Assembly (NCBI GenBank): GCA_030015575.1
Contig: JASDDO010000001.1
Span: 513,479,772 to 513,543,771 of the forward strand
DNA from: Agapanthus africanus
Lineage: Eukaryota > Streptophyta > Magnoliopsida > Asparagales > Amaryllidaceae
DNA: 64,000 nt
Reading direction: 5' to 3'
A model generated the notes under the pieces. It worked only from the letters and a program-made list of their open reading frames with translations. It had not been told where the DNA came from and did no database searches. Positions within the stretch are counted from its first letter, which is position 1; the number at the start of each line of letters is the position of its first letter. Both the position numbers and the translations under genes were made by a program. Positions 23,115-33,807 of the stretch are shown in pieces.

Positions 23115-26100
23115 TGTAACATTTCAAAATAATAAAATATTATTTTTGGGAAATTTTATAATTTAATATTATTTTAATGAATATTTTAATATTTCGGTAT
23201 AATTAAATACAAATAAATGGGGGAAATTTTGGAAAAATTATGGAAAATTCCAAAATAGGGTATTTTATGGGATTAAGCCATTTTTAAGTTTTTATGATTA
23301 ATTATATGCTAATTTAGTGCTAATCGCGATTAAAAATCGCTAATCGGATTTTGGGGGTGTTTTGTGCAAAACATGCACATATCATTTTTCTACACTTGTG
23401 TTTTATTTTCTTCCATGTTGTTTGGATTTACTATTTGAATGAGAAAGGATTTAGAGGGAAAAGAAAAGAAAAGAAAAAGAAAAAGGAATATGGTAGTAGG
23501 TATGGGTGAAAAAGAAAAGAGAAGGGTTAGTGTTGACTTAGCCATTTCCTTCACCATTTCATCTCCCTCCTCCTCCTCTCCTTCAGCTGCTGCCTCTCCC
23601 TCTTCTCCTTCCCCTCTTCAAGTCCCAAATCACCTTAAAAACAAACTCAAAACCTCACTCCCTTTTCACAAAAAATGTGCACAAGCTCAAGATCTACATA
23701 TTGGACCAAGAAAGCAAGGAATTTGGCCACTTGGGGGCAACTCAAGAATTTTCTTGAGTTTCCAAATGAGATATTTACTGAACCATTAGATTAGTTTTTG
23801 CATTACTTATACCCCTATGTTAAAATTGAATCAATATCGGGTGATGTTGTGGACTTAAGGAAGACCTAGTTAGGGTTTGAGGGAATTGAGAGTTGTGTTG
23901 TGAAATTGAGATCAGTAGAGGCCACCCCAACACCCTAGTGCTTGAATTATGACCGAAAACAGAGACTTGAAACCCGGAATACGGATTTAGAAACCCCGAC
24001 ATCAGATAAATGTGTGATTTGTGAGGGTATTTTCGGAATCTGGAGCAACCCGGGACCACTAGAATTGATTTTGGGATTACTGGGAGTCGTGCAGGCACCT
24101 AGGAAGCTACCACAGAGACCCGAGCCCCTAACTCCAACCCCAGGCCACAGATATATTCATTCTGGCCGCAATTTACGGCCAGGTCATGGAAATTGGGTCC
24201 CAGATTTGGTTCATGGCTCCTTTTGCACTAAAATAGACCCCTCCTATATGCAGTTTTGGCTAATTGTCACCTGGGGAAAATCTAGGAGCATTTTGGTCTG
24301 TTTTAGGCTATGTTTTCCGTATTTCAAAATGCACTTTCTTGATATTTGGATTTGTATTTGGTTGTCGGGTGTTCGTACATCGACAACATGGATTGTTTGA
24401 TTGATTTGCACGTTTAGGTCATAGGTTCCAACCCATGAGCACACTGTGCGCTGTATCGGTTTTCTGCCTCGATTTTAATACGTATTGCAACTGTTTATTA
24501 TTATAGGCACCCTCGCAAGGATTCCGAGGCGAAGAAGCGCGGCGTCATCGATTTCGGTGAGCGAAGACCAGGTGAGTAGATTATATCTACGGGGGAAATC
24601 GGGTGGATGGCGTATAGCACCACCGCATTTCGATGTCTAGTATACTATATATACTATATATATGATAGCTTATTGAGTGACATGGAGATCATAGATGTGT
24701 TAGGTGTACTATGGATATTTAGGGTTAGAAGTGAACTAGTGTATTTTCCTAGTTGCGAACCCTAGCATAGGTTTACACCCACACGCACACACATGCTTAT
24801 TGCTACACTTATATCATGATGATGAGGATAGTGTATGATACTGAAGATGAGTCAATGAGTTTTAGGCATGGTGCCGTGAGGTCGGCGATATGATGTGATT
24901 CATATTTGGGATACGATACGAGATTTTAGCGGGCCTTTGGACGTGTGTTTTACACACGCGCTTATATTTGTTTAGATGGTATCGATTGTACTAGACTTAG
25001 ATCAGTACCTCAGATCACGTGATATGATGATAAGGATACCAGATATTGATGAGATGAATGTGATATTGACCTGTACCCAGCTATTGGGATGCCGTACGAC
25101 GATTTACCGTACGAGTTTTATATTGATGATAGATCCACACTCATGACTCGAGGATATTATACGATGTAGATTGTATCGTATGTGATACTATTGAGGCGGG
25201 ATCACCGATTATTATATTTATATGCATATATCGACTCAGATGTAGGTGGTTTCCAAACCCCTCCCGATTGACTTGATAGTTGGATGTAGATTACTTAGTA
25301 GACATTATACTATACCCGAGTCATACCATTTTTCAAAACTAACGGATCGGGATATTTTAAAGATAGGCAAAAGGGATTCTACGGATATTTTCAAACGACG
25401 CATCTTTTCTTAAAAACCGTAGCCCTTATTTTACCAAAAACCCTGATTCGTCTTATTTCAAATGGAAAAGCTGCATGATATATTTATTGAGGTAGATTCT
25501 TCACTGTTGCGTTGATTATTTGATTCCTCATATTCATGCTATTTGCATTGCATTGCTTGTGTTTATTGATATATTATAATCATGCTGCTAGGACACCAGA
25601 ACCATTACCGATGATGCGTATGTACCACGTACACTTACTTGCCGGCTCACACACATCTTCGTCGGTAATTGCCATGTCACTACACAGTAGTATTATTGCA
25701 TCAGGATATGACCCTTGTATGTGCATACTATTATTCCATGCTTCATGATATACCGTTATACTTGCACTTCATTTATATGTCACATACATCATGCTTTCTG
25801 ATTATGCACATTTAGATATGTTGTTTCCATGATATTTCTAGATTTGGGAACCGCGAGTATTTCAATAGAGAATATGTAATCGTTTTGAAAACCCGGTTAC
25901 CCTTAATATGATATTTCAGTGCGTCCACCATGTGTTTTCTCGGTGCTGAGAGCGACATGTGAAACCCGGTTCGAGGAGGCGGATGAGGCCGATTGCGGGT
26001 ACATGGTGGACCCGGTATGGTACCCCGGGGCGAGAACGGATTCGCTGTGTAGTAGACGGTGAGCCTGGCAGAGGGACTACTACCTACCGGTGATTGGTTG

Positions 26101-27321
26101 GACCTGGCGGTTATCCGGAGGATACTGATCAGAGTCGATAGATGGATATGGGCATACTGCCGGGGCCGAGGGCCGATACCACAGACAGAGCCCGTGGGCT
26201 GATCTGGACTGACGGAGCCTGATATATGAGGATTTACGTGCCGATGCTGGGCACAGCTTTCATGATGTTTTTGAGTGTCGATGCTGGACACTCCGGTTCC
26301 TTGATTTGATGTGTCACGAGGGACACAGATGGTTTATATCCTCATTTTTCCATGCATCTGCTTTATGATATTTACATGCATGATGGTTATTCTCATTGGG
26401 TGACGAGTGGACGGGATCCACATACATACATATTTGATTACATTCGATCATACCTCATATTTATGATATGCTATTACCTGAGATACTGGCACGAGCACTT
26501 GGCACTATACTTATGTATAGTGGTTACATTGCCAGTTTAGCATGCTTCAGACTTATTCATATTGAGGTTTATTTATATACCTGATCGTATTGACCTAGGA
26601 TGGGTCATACATTCGATCTCTGCTTGTAGATATTTTCTATTCACGAGTTGGCAACTCACCCCCGTTGTGCCACGGTTCTTGCACGTTTTACCGTACAGGT
26701 TTCATTGCGGCTTTTCTGGCACATTGCTTCCATTACGAGCGACTTGCTTTGGTAGGTGGGTTCTTTTGCATCAGAACCACCATTGTATATGTATTACTCA
26801 TTGTATCTAAAAATTCCATCAACCAAAACTTGTATATTGTTTTAGACTTAGAAATCGGTTATGTATTATTTCGATCTTAGAGTCGCGCGTAGCAGTATTA
26901 TGGTTTTCATGTTGATTTTGAGTTTCTTTCTGAGTTTTGTTCCTCGCCTTTCGGCGTTGTATATTATATTGCTTGCGTGGTTATGACCGTCAATTGACGA
27001 AGAGCTAGCTCCCGCTTGGGGATGCCTTTTATCATTGCTTATATATTATCCTTGTTGTACCCTGTTCGGGGCCAGTTTTTACAAAGGAAACTCTGCAGAA
27101 ATTTTCAGAAAAGACTATACATTTTAAAAATGCATATTCGGCTTAGTTATTTAAAAACCATGATTTAAAACATGTTTTCTTCATTCCTTTAAACTAGTTT
27201 TCTTTATTTACTCCCTAAAATGGTTTTAGATTTCTGGGCTTTTTGCTTACTTGGATTAGATGGGGTCCTATAGACTTCATTTGATTCAAGTACCAGTCAC
27301 GGGCTATTTCGGGTCGTGACA
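23115..27321 (+). repeat. 3' LTR of element E
   Basis: The 4,207-bp LTR starts TGTAACATTTC, ends GGGTCGTGACA and is followed by GGTTT. It is collinear with 16126-20332; differences are scattered substitutions with small offsetting indels. Confidence 0.92.
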
Positions 27322-27326
27322 GGTTT

Positions 27327-28909
27327 GCATGGATGTGTATTATAAGAATTGAGGTATTTTAGTGATAATTTCCTTAACTTGAATAGTTCATGGTATTTTA
27401 CTGTAAAACTTGTCTTGTATTGATATCTTGATGATATTTTGATGAAACTTGTAATTCTTTTATTTGAGAAAAATATAAGTTATTATATTTTGAAAACATA
27501 TGGATTTTAGAATATTTATATAATTATTAAAAATTAATTTTATTATTAAGTAGAAATTTGTGTTTTTCTTAAAAATCGTATTAAAAACCTTTCGAGACTG
27601 AATGCTCCGTGAGTAGGTCTGATTCTCGCTCTACTAGCCCAAGGATGTGTGATAATTCACACCATTCAATACTGGGTCCCCTAAAAAGGATTGTAGAGGT
27701 TTATTTGCAAAGGGTTTTGAAATACAATTCAAAAGAAAACCGTTTTTTATAGTAGATGGTATTTTAATGAAATATATTGTATTCGCCACTAAAATTGGTT
27801 CAAAGAGAATCATGCTATGGATCCATGTGTGTATGTGAGGGGTAGGTCATTACCCCGTGAAGTTTTCTAAAGGTATGCTTCAACAAAGGAAAATAAGATG
27901 AGTTGTATAAAGTTCATGGTATTTAAACGAAAAACACAATTTAAAGTTATTTTACATGAGAATTTAGATGGAATTTGATTCTAAATAATTAAGAGTTAAA
28001 GTTAAAAGTGATGTGCACAAATTGGACTTAACGAAGTATTAAAGATGAGTAGTTTTCTAGGTTTTAGTAAAAGTTGTCGGTAGTAACTTCACTTCAACAT
28101 ATATTTTGAGAAGTGATATTCAAAGAAGAAGGTGAGGAATTGAGAGGGACTTACGAGTGAAATAGTTTAAGGAGAGGTAGAAGAAGAGTGGGTTGTCGTC
28201 GTGGTGTCATGGGGTCGCCGGAATAGCCTCGATTTCTCGCCGGAAGTTGGTCGTTGGCTAACTCCTTTTCCACTCCACTTGTATTTGAGAAAATTTAAGA
28301 GTTTTAGCTAGAATTTTAGAATGAGGAAGTGTTAGGGCATGGGATAGTATTTATAGTGTGGAATTAGGGTTTTGTAATTAAAAGAGTGAATTAAAATGCA
28401 TTAAAATGTGATAAATTGGGGAATTGAGGGGTGTCTATTTGATTGCAGAGCAATCAAACAGTGCAGTGGAGTTAGGAGTAGGGGAAAAGACTTGTGTGCA
28501 AAGCACAGGGTCAATTGGGCCAATCCAAGCCGTCAGTGCCGGTTCTTTATGGGGTTTGGCCGGTGGAACCGTGGAGTTGGGGTGTTGGATTCTTTCCATG
28601 TGTTCCTCTCTGTATTTACACCTTTTTCCATATGTTTATTTTTCCAGACTTTTCATTTTTATGTGCATTGCACGTGTAAACTTTTGGGTTTCCAAAAAGT
28701 TTAAAAGAAAATTCAGAAAAAATATGATGTGTCTGATGGGGTTCGAACACAGGGGCTACGTCACAGCAATGCAAGGCTTTACCAGTGAGCTACAAGTTAT
28801 TTCTTGCTGTTCTTAAACAAAATTAACTTTTAAATTATACTCAGGCTTGTAAACTCCTTTTTGTACATTAAATTGAAAAATTTCGCACAGTAAATTCAGA
28901 GTCGTTACA
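27327..28909 (-). mobile_element. Gypsy LTR F fragment (minus strand), split by element E
   Basis: On the minus strand it begins TGTAACGACTC at 28909, a start typical of Tekay-like LTRs, and runs leftward to the E insertion. It holds a tRNA-like segment (28738-28793), CG-rich phrases with 'gccgg' near 28210-28250, and the usual low-complexity transcribed part. No polypurine tract is seen at its start, so 28910 onward is probably flank. Its far end was not located; it may include 15668-16125. Confidence 0.5.
28738..28793 (-). other. tRNA-like A-box/B-box segment
   Basis: On the minus strand TAGCTCACTGGTA resembles a pol III A box. TGTTCGAACCCC, ending about 56 nt after the A box starts, resembles a B box. 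The spacing is that of a tRNA body, but arms and an acceptor stem do not form, so it is not a functional tRNA. It could be a SINE head or tRNA-derived piece inside LTR F. Confidence 0.4.
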
Positions 28910-29230
28910 GTAATGTGGATATTACAACCTAAGAAGATTACTTGAAAACATCGTGTCCAGGCACAAAAGGGATCAGAGACACGAAAAACGCGTGGCCACT
29001 CGAGCCGCAACCTAAAGGACTGCACGTCGAGAAGATATGTGCTAATGCGACGGTAGGATGGACTTAACCAAGTACCACAAACTTAGCAGACTCCTATGAT
29101 ATAAAGGGGTTATATATGTTTAATGTTAGGATGCGTTTATCCATATGCCTAAAGGAAGGGTAAACTGAACGCTCCTGGATGAATAAATAAACTAAGTCAG
29201 GTCATTTCAGCACAGACGATGGAGTGAAAA
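28910..29230. other. Unassigned sequence, no gene seen
   Basis: I see no coding frame, repeat or motif I can name. It leads into the palindrome field at 29231. Confidence 0.4.
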
Positions 29231-29720
29231 GCTACTTATGGGTCCTCTTGACTCATAAGGGGAAAACACTCTTGTAAGATCTTTACGACACTTAAGAGAA
29301 AAAAACACTTAGGAGTCCTCATGACTTCTAAGGAGAAAATGCACCTACGAGATTCTCTTCACTCATAAGGAGAAATGCCTTTATGAGACCCTTACGGCTC
29401 ATAAAGTTGAAAAGTCTTAGGTGACAGGGATCTAAACTTGTTTCCTAAGTCATCGCTGCCCTGCGGACTGTCTCCATACTGACTATGGTATACTATCTAT
29501 GGATCACATTCTGCAAAGCTACTTACGTGTCCTCTCGACTTGTAACGAGAAAATACCCGAGTGAGATCCTTACGACTCACAAAGGCAAAATCCACTTAGG
29601 AATCCATACAATTCCTAAAGAGAAAGCTCACCAATGAGATCTTCTCGAATCATACGGAAAAATGCCTTTATGAGACCATTACGACTCATGAATATTGAAA
29701 AAGCCTTGGGTGACAGGGAT
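29231..29720 (+). repeat. Two copies of a five-hairpin block (about 288-bp period)
   Basis: Five units of about 35 bp each pair a CTTANGAG-like arm with a CTCATAAG-like arm (starts near 29235, 29270, 29307, 29344 and 29379). The block ends in 'ggtgacagggatctaaac'. The whole block recurs from 29518 (units near 29521, 29557, 29594, 29630 and 29667) with the same ending near 29710. Units differ from each other more than the two blocks do position by position, so a composed block was duplicated. Confidence 0.75.
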
Positions 29721-30320
29721 CTAAACATGTTTCCTAAACCTTCAAATCTATGGTATTGCATTATTTTGCACTGCTTAACCCACGTACACTTACGTGAGCA
29801 AAGTAGTGCGGGGCATTTGTTCCCGCCAATTTTTTTTGCTTAAGTTATTAAAACCACAGAGCGGGTTTTAAAAAAATAATAAAATGGAATTCGAAGCTTA
29901 AAGTTTGAAAATCTCAAAATGGATGTTTAAAGTAAATAAATATAATAAAAAGAACTCAGATTCATAGCCCACGTGATAAATGACTTGGGCGCTGCCTCAC
30001 ATGATATCCACGTGAGCGTTATTGCCGTCTCTTGGCAGCGCCTTATGTGCATGGCACATAGCGCACATGCTAACCCCTTGGGCAGTACCTCGCATGCATA
30101 GCATGTGGCACACATGCCAACCACTTGGGTAACGCCTCACGTGATACGCATATGAGCACCACCATCAAGGGTTGTAAAGCGCTTGTTTCAAATAGAATTA
30201 AATTTTATATGGAAAATATTTCCCCAATCTTTCTAAAAAAGAGAGATTCACTCTGTTAAATAGAGGGCCTTTGGATTAAAGATCCAACGGTGAATAAAAA
30301 TCACCGCTTAATCATAATAT
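29721..30320. repeat. Mixed palindrome region with CACGTG-type units
   Basis: No gene. 29990-30160 holds several inverted pairs of the CTCACGTG family, for example 'cctcacatgatatcc' followed by 'acgtgagcg', and 'cgcatgcatagcatgtg'. The remainder is AT-rich with weak inverted pairs. Confidence 0.55.
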
Positions 30321-31032
30321 AGAATAAAATTCTATGTATGGAAGATATCTCCTCAATCTTGTTAAACAAACAAGAGAGATATGTTCTGTTAAACAGAAAA
30401 CTTTTGGATTACCGGTTGATCTTCAAGATCAATTTGATTGATTATAAAATCAATCACGATTTCTCAAATGAAAAATTCTCTCAACAAATTAATTTTTTTA
30501 GTCTCCAATAAATATGAGCAAGGAGATTAAATCTCATATACGAGAGACCACCCATACGCTTCCATAAAAAACTGAGAATTTATTTCTCCTGGAAGATCAT
30601 CTTCAACCTCTTAAACCCTAGGTAAAAACAATGGAGAAATATGTCTCTTTTTACCTATCATACATATAAAAACAGGGCTTATCCATGTATAAGAACTTAG
30701 TTCTTTCTCTAGATTAAAGATCCATAAGACAAGTCCCTCACAAAAAGAGAATTAAATTCTCACGGAGGGATCTTGATCTTAAACTTAAGATCCAGAGAAT
30801 AACTTTGATGTTTTTCCATTATCATAAAAAAGAAGAAATAAAGACTGAGTTTTATCTCTAGGAACTTAGTTCCTTCAAATAATCAAGAACTTAGATCTTA
30901 TATAGACAAGATCTTTAAGTTCTTAAAGAAGCTGCTTTCCTTTGATCCCAGATTGTCAAATATCGATCTTGGTGATCGTTAATGGTAAAAATACCATTAA
31001 CAAAAGCTTAATCTCATGAAAACTTAAGTTTT
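30321..31032. repeat. Cluster of short perfect hairpins
   Basis: At least eleven perfect palindromes lie within 712 bp: 30321-30333, 30384-30398 (TTCTGTT-A-AACAGAA), 30418-30430, 30435-30456 (9-bp arms), 30523-30535 (GAGATT-A-AATCTC), 30691-30705, 30747-30761 (GAGAATT-A-AATTCTC), 30775-30792 (GATCTTAA arms), 30861-30873, 30978-31001 (10-bp arms, AAAA loop) and 31019-31032. Loops are 0-4 nt and often a single A, T or C. The arm sequences are mostly unrelated. Confidence 0.8.
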
Positions 31033-31067
31033 ATAAAAAAAAATAAAGATTAATATCTAAAGAAGAA

Positions 31068-31495
31068 ACGCCTGACGTGATATCCACGTGAGCATTAAGG
31101 GGAAAATCGAACAGAAACGCCTCACATGATATCCACGTGAGCACCTGAATCCAAAAGAAAGAAGATGTGCCTCACATGATATCCACGTGAGTGCCCAAAA
31201 GAAGCAGGAGATGAGCGTCTAACGTGATAGGCACGTGAGGGCCCGTGACTTAGTGTCTCACGTGATATGCACGTGAGCGCCTAAGAGTGCGCATCACGTG
31301 ATATCCACATGAGCGCTCGAAGATAAAAGGAGACTGTGTCTTACGTGATATCCACGTGAGCGCTTGAAGCTATAAAGAGGGTGCGCATCACATGATATCC
31401 ACATGAGCGCTTGAAACTAAAAGGGGCATGCGACTCACGTGATGCATATGTGAGCGCCCATGAAGACAGCGGATCACATGATATACACATGAGCG
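31068..31495. repeat. Array of ten CACGTG-type palindromes
   Basis: Units lie at about 31068, 31118, 31168, 31215, 31253, 31289, 31335, 31382, 31426 and 31467. Each is close to GC-CTCACGTGA-TATC-CACGTGAG-CGC, about 26-29 bp, separated by 10-25 bp of unlike purine-rich sequence. Variation such as CACGTG to CACATG appears in either arm. CACGTG is the plant G-box core; that any factor binds here is not shown. Confidence 0.85.
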
Positions 31496-31613
31496 ATATA
31501 TGGTTGAGTGCTTAGCACTGTTGGGAGATATAAAAACCCAATCTTAGCCCTAGATTGGCTAATTCTATGAAGTTTAAGTTTCTTTGAGCCCACATGCTCA
31601 CATATTTTAAGTT

Positions 31614-32343
31614 GATCTTAATCTGAAACAAGATTAACGATCCTTAAACATATTTTCTGAGCTGATCTTAGTCCTATATATGACTAATGATCCTTCTAAC
31701 ACATGGTCTTGATATCTAAGTCAATCTTAGTCACATATACGACTAAAGATCATCGACCCATGACACCTAAGTTGATCTTAGTCTCATATAAGACTAACGA
31801 TCCTCAGATTCAACATTCTCTTTTCCCTCATATATGGGATTTGGTTCAAGGGTACATTCTTCCACATCTCTGATATACAACATTGTAATTCTTCAGCATC
31901 TTCAGAGAGGTGGCGGGTCCCAACTACTAATGACTCCTTCCTTGTCCCAACTTGATGGAAGATATAAAATTTAATTAAGATAGGGAATGTCTTAACCTAA
32001 TATTGATGCGTACCATATATAGATGCATACCATCTCGATAACCACCATCCTATGTTCCCATCATTCACTTCGCTATGTAATATATACACGTGCCTGCAAG
32101 CTGAAAGATAAACCGCTATGTCCCTAAACTGGTATTCTATCCCGCGAACTGTCTCCATACTGACTACCGTATATTATCCATAGGCTACCCATGGTATAGA
32201 AGCCTATGCTTCATATGTGATAATATGATCAGTTGAGCCCATATGCTCGCTGTTATATAAGTTGATTTTAGTTTCATATATGAATAATGATCTCAAATAC
32301 CATATCATCTAAGTTGATCTTAGTCCCATATATGACTAACGAT
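31614..32343. repeat. GATCTTAGTC hairpin units, six copies
   Basis: Units lie at 31614-31642, 31664-31692, 31722-31750, 31774-31802, 32264-32292 and 32315-32343. Each pairs GATCTTAGTC with GACTAANGATC around a 7-9-nt AT-rich loop (such as CATATAT). The first unit carries AATC/GATT in place of AGTC/GACT, a paired change. Between 31803 and 32263 I see no gene. Confidence 0.8.
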
Positions 32344-32879
32344 TCTTAGATCAAACCCAATATCCTCTTGAATTGATGGATCTCATTTATATGAGTTATG
32401 CGTCCTAAGTTCAACCCTAAATGTAATATGTACAGATTTTGACTAATTAGAGCCCTACGGGCGACGACATATATTAGTCTCCATATACAATCCAAGGGCA
32501 AACCCACGATAAACAAACCATAACACGGTACACGAAAATTTCTGGAGTAGAGAAAGTTGTTATCTCTTGGTGATATCATAATTAACTGCAGGGGTTTGCG
32601 CCTGAAGGAAAAAGCGTCTCCATAATAAAAAAAACCTCATCATTAAGGTGGAATCTGAAAGTCGGCTACAACGGTCGCATCAATCCAAACCTCCGATATA
32701 CGGTACCACAAATCAACTTGGTATCTTCAGTGAGGTGGATGGATATGTTCCATATATCATATGCCCCCGTATTCCAGATGGACGCGCTCCCCGCACCTCA
32801 GTTTATCGTTTCCAACGGTAAACAACGTTGATGACCCTAGCTTGCTACTACTGTTGCCCTTGACTATGAGATCTGGCAG
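32344..32879. other. Unassigned sequence before Copia G
   Basis: No supportable gene. Short frames such as 32346-32579 on the minus strand show no recognisable domain. Copia-like sequence starts near 32880. Confidence 0.4.
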
Positions 32880-33807
32880 GTGGATGATTATTGCGTCGTT
32901 CTAAATTGGCTTTAGAAGTGTGCGTATAAATGATTCTGCTAGAGGTTTGTTGTAGTTAGTGGGAGCAGCGGAATTGTGGTGGGAAATATGCTTATGTCTA
33001 TTTATAGACTAAAGCAGGCATAGCGGAGATGGATCATCTATTTTTGGTGTAACCGTCATAGTGTTTGCCTTCATCAGAACAACAGATGGACTTGATAAGA
33101 AGGTTGTGTAGGGAGTACTATCCTGACATTTGGATGACATACTCTGGATAGGAAGTGGTGTTCCTATACTATAATCAGTCAAACTTTAGATGTCACATGA
33201 GTATCTCCACACAGGATATGGATAATGGTGCTTTTGCATTGGATGTAGTAAACAAATATAATCCAATTCTTGAGAAACAAAAGGAAGTGGTGAAGAACAT
33301 AAGAGAATGTTCTTAGGATATGGTAATGACAGCTTCCTATGGGAGACGGTTACCGGTTCTTGCTTCCAAGGTGACCTGGGTGACAGAGTGACTGTCAGAG
33401 TTAAAAGTTCACCCTCTTCTGAGACGCAGTGTGCTGTAAAGGGTTCCAAGCAGAATACTGATATGGAAATGGTGTTGGATGCTGATTATGATCAGCGAAG
33501 GATACAGCCTAAGAAGTTTGTTGGATAAAGATGTTCATTTATGAACTTGGTCCCATCAGCTATCCAGACAATTTCTAATACATTTGTCGCTCATTTCGGG
33601 AGATAGTTGTTCTCTGAGAATTTGAGATGCACAGAAATAAAGATGGAAACATTGTAGCGGATCCACTCACTGAGTCTATTTCTCGAACACGGTTGATTCT
33701 CAAACTCGGTTTGAGAAACTGATTAATGGAAAAGTTGGGTATTCAGTAGCACACGAGCTGTGGGTAAGCGATACCGCAATAATTAGCCTTAAGTGCAAGT
33801 GGGAGAT
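32880..33807 (+). mobile_element. 3' interior of Copia G (RT/RNase H remnants) and PPT
   Basis: DNA-level homology to element A (9800-10994) starts near 32880. A frame at 33307-33528 carries an RNase H-like end (the SKQ...DADYDQ...KKFVG region typical of Copia RNase H). The polypurine tract AGTGCAAGTGGGAGAT is at 33792-33807. It is broken in many places, and the 5' two thirds of the element are absent. Confidence 0.75.

Larger units (their letters stand above)
16126..27321 (+). mobile_element. Non-autonomous Gypsy LTR retrotransposon E (Tekay/Del-like, large LTRs)
   Basis: Structurally whole: 5' LTR 16126-20332, PBS-like site at 20333, interior of about 2.8 kb, polypurine tract 23103-23114 and 3' LTR 23115-27321. 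A perfect target duplication GGTTT lies at 16121-16125 and 27322-27326. Both LTRs measure 4,207 bp and differ by roughly 2-4 % by eye, suggesting about 1 My at an assumed 1.3e-8 rate. Long LTRs and the ending 'acgggggaagat' before TGTAAC fit the Tekay/Del chromoviruses. The interior is too short for gag plus pol and shows no protease, reverse transcriptase or integrase. It is therefore a LARD-like derivative that would depend on proteins from elsewhere. Confidence 0.92.

Noticed and set aside
28738-28793. A tRNA gene
   Set aside because: A and B boxes are present but no acceptor stem or anticodon arm forms.
31068-31495. CRISPR-like look: regular repeats with unlike spacers
   Set aside because: Plant nuclear DNA, spacers only 10-25 bp and uneven, repeats vary in both arms, no cas genes.
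29231-32343. A MITE or other foldback DNA transposon
   Set aside because: No long terminal inverted repeats or target duplication bound the region; palindromes are many and short rather than one large foldback.
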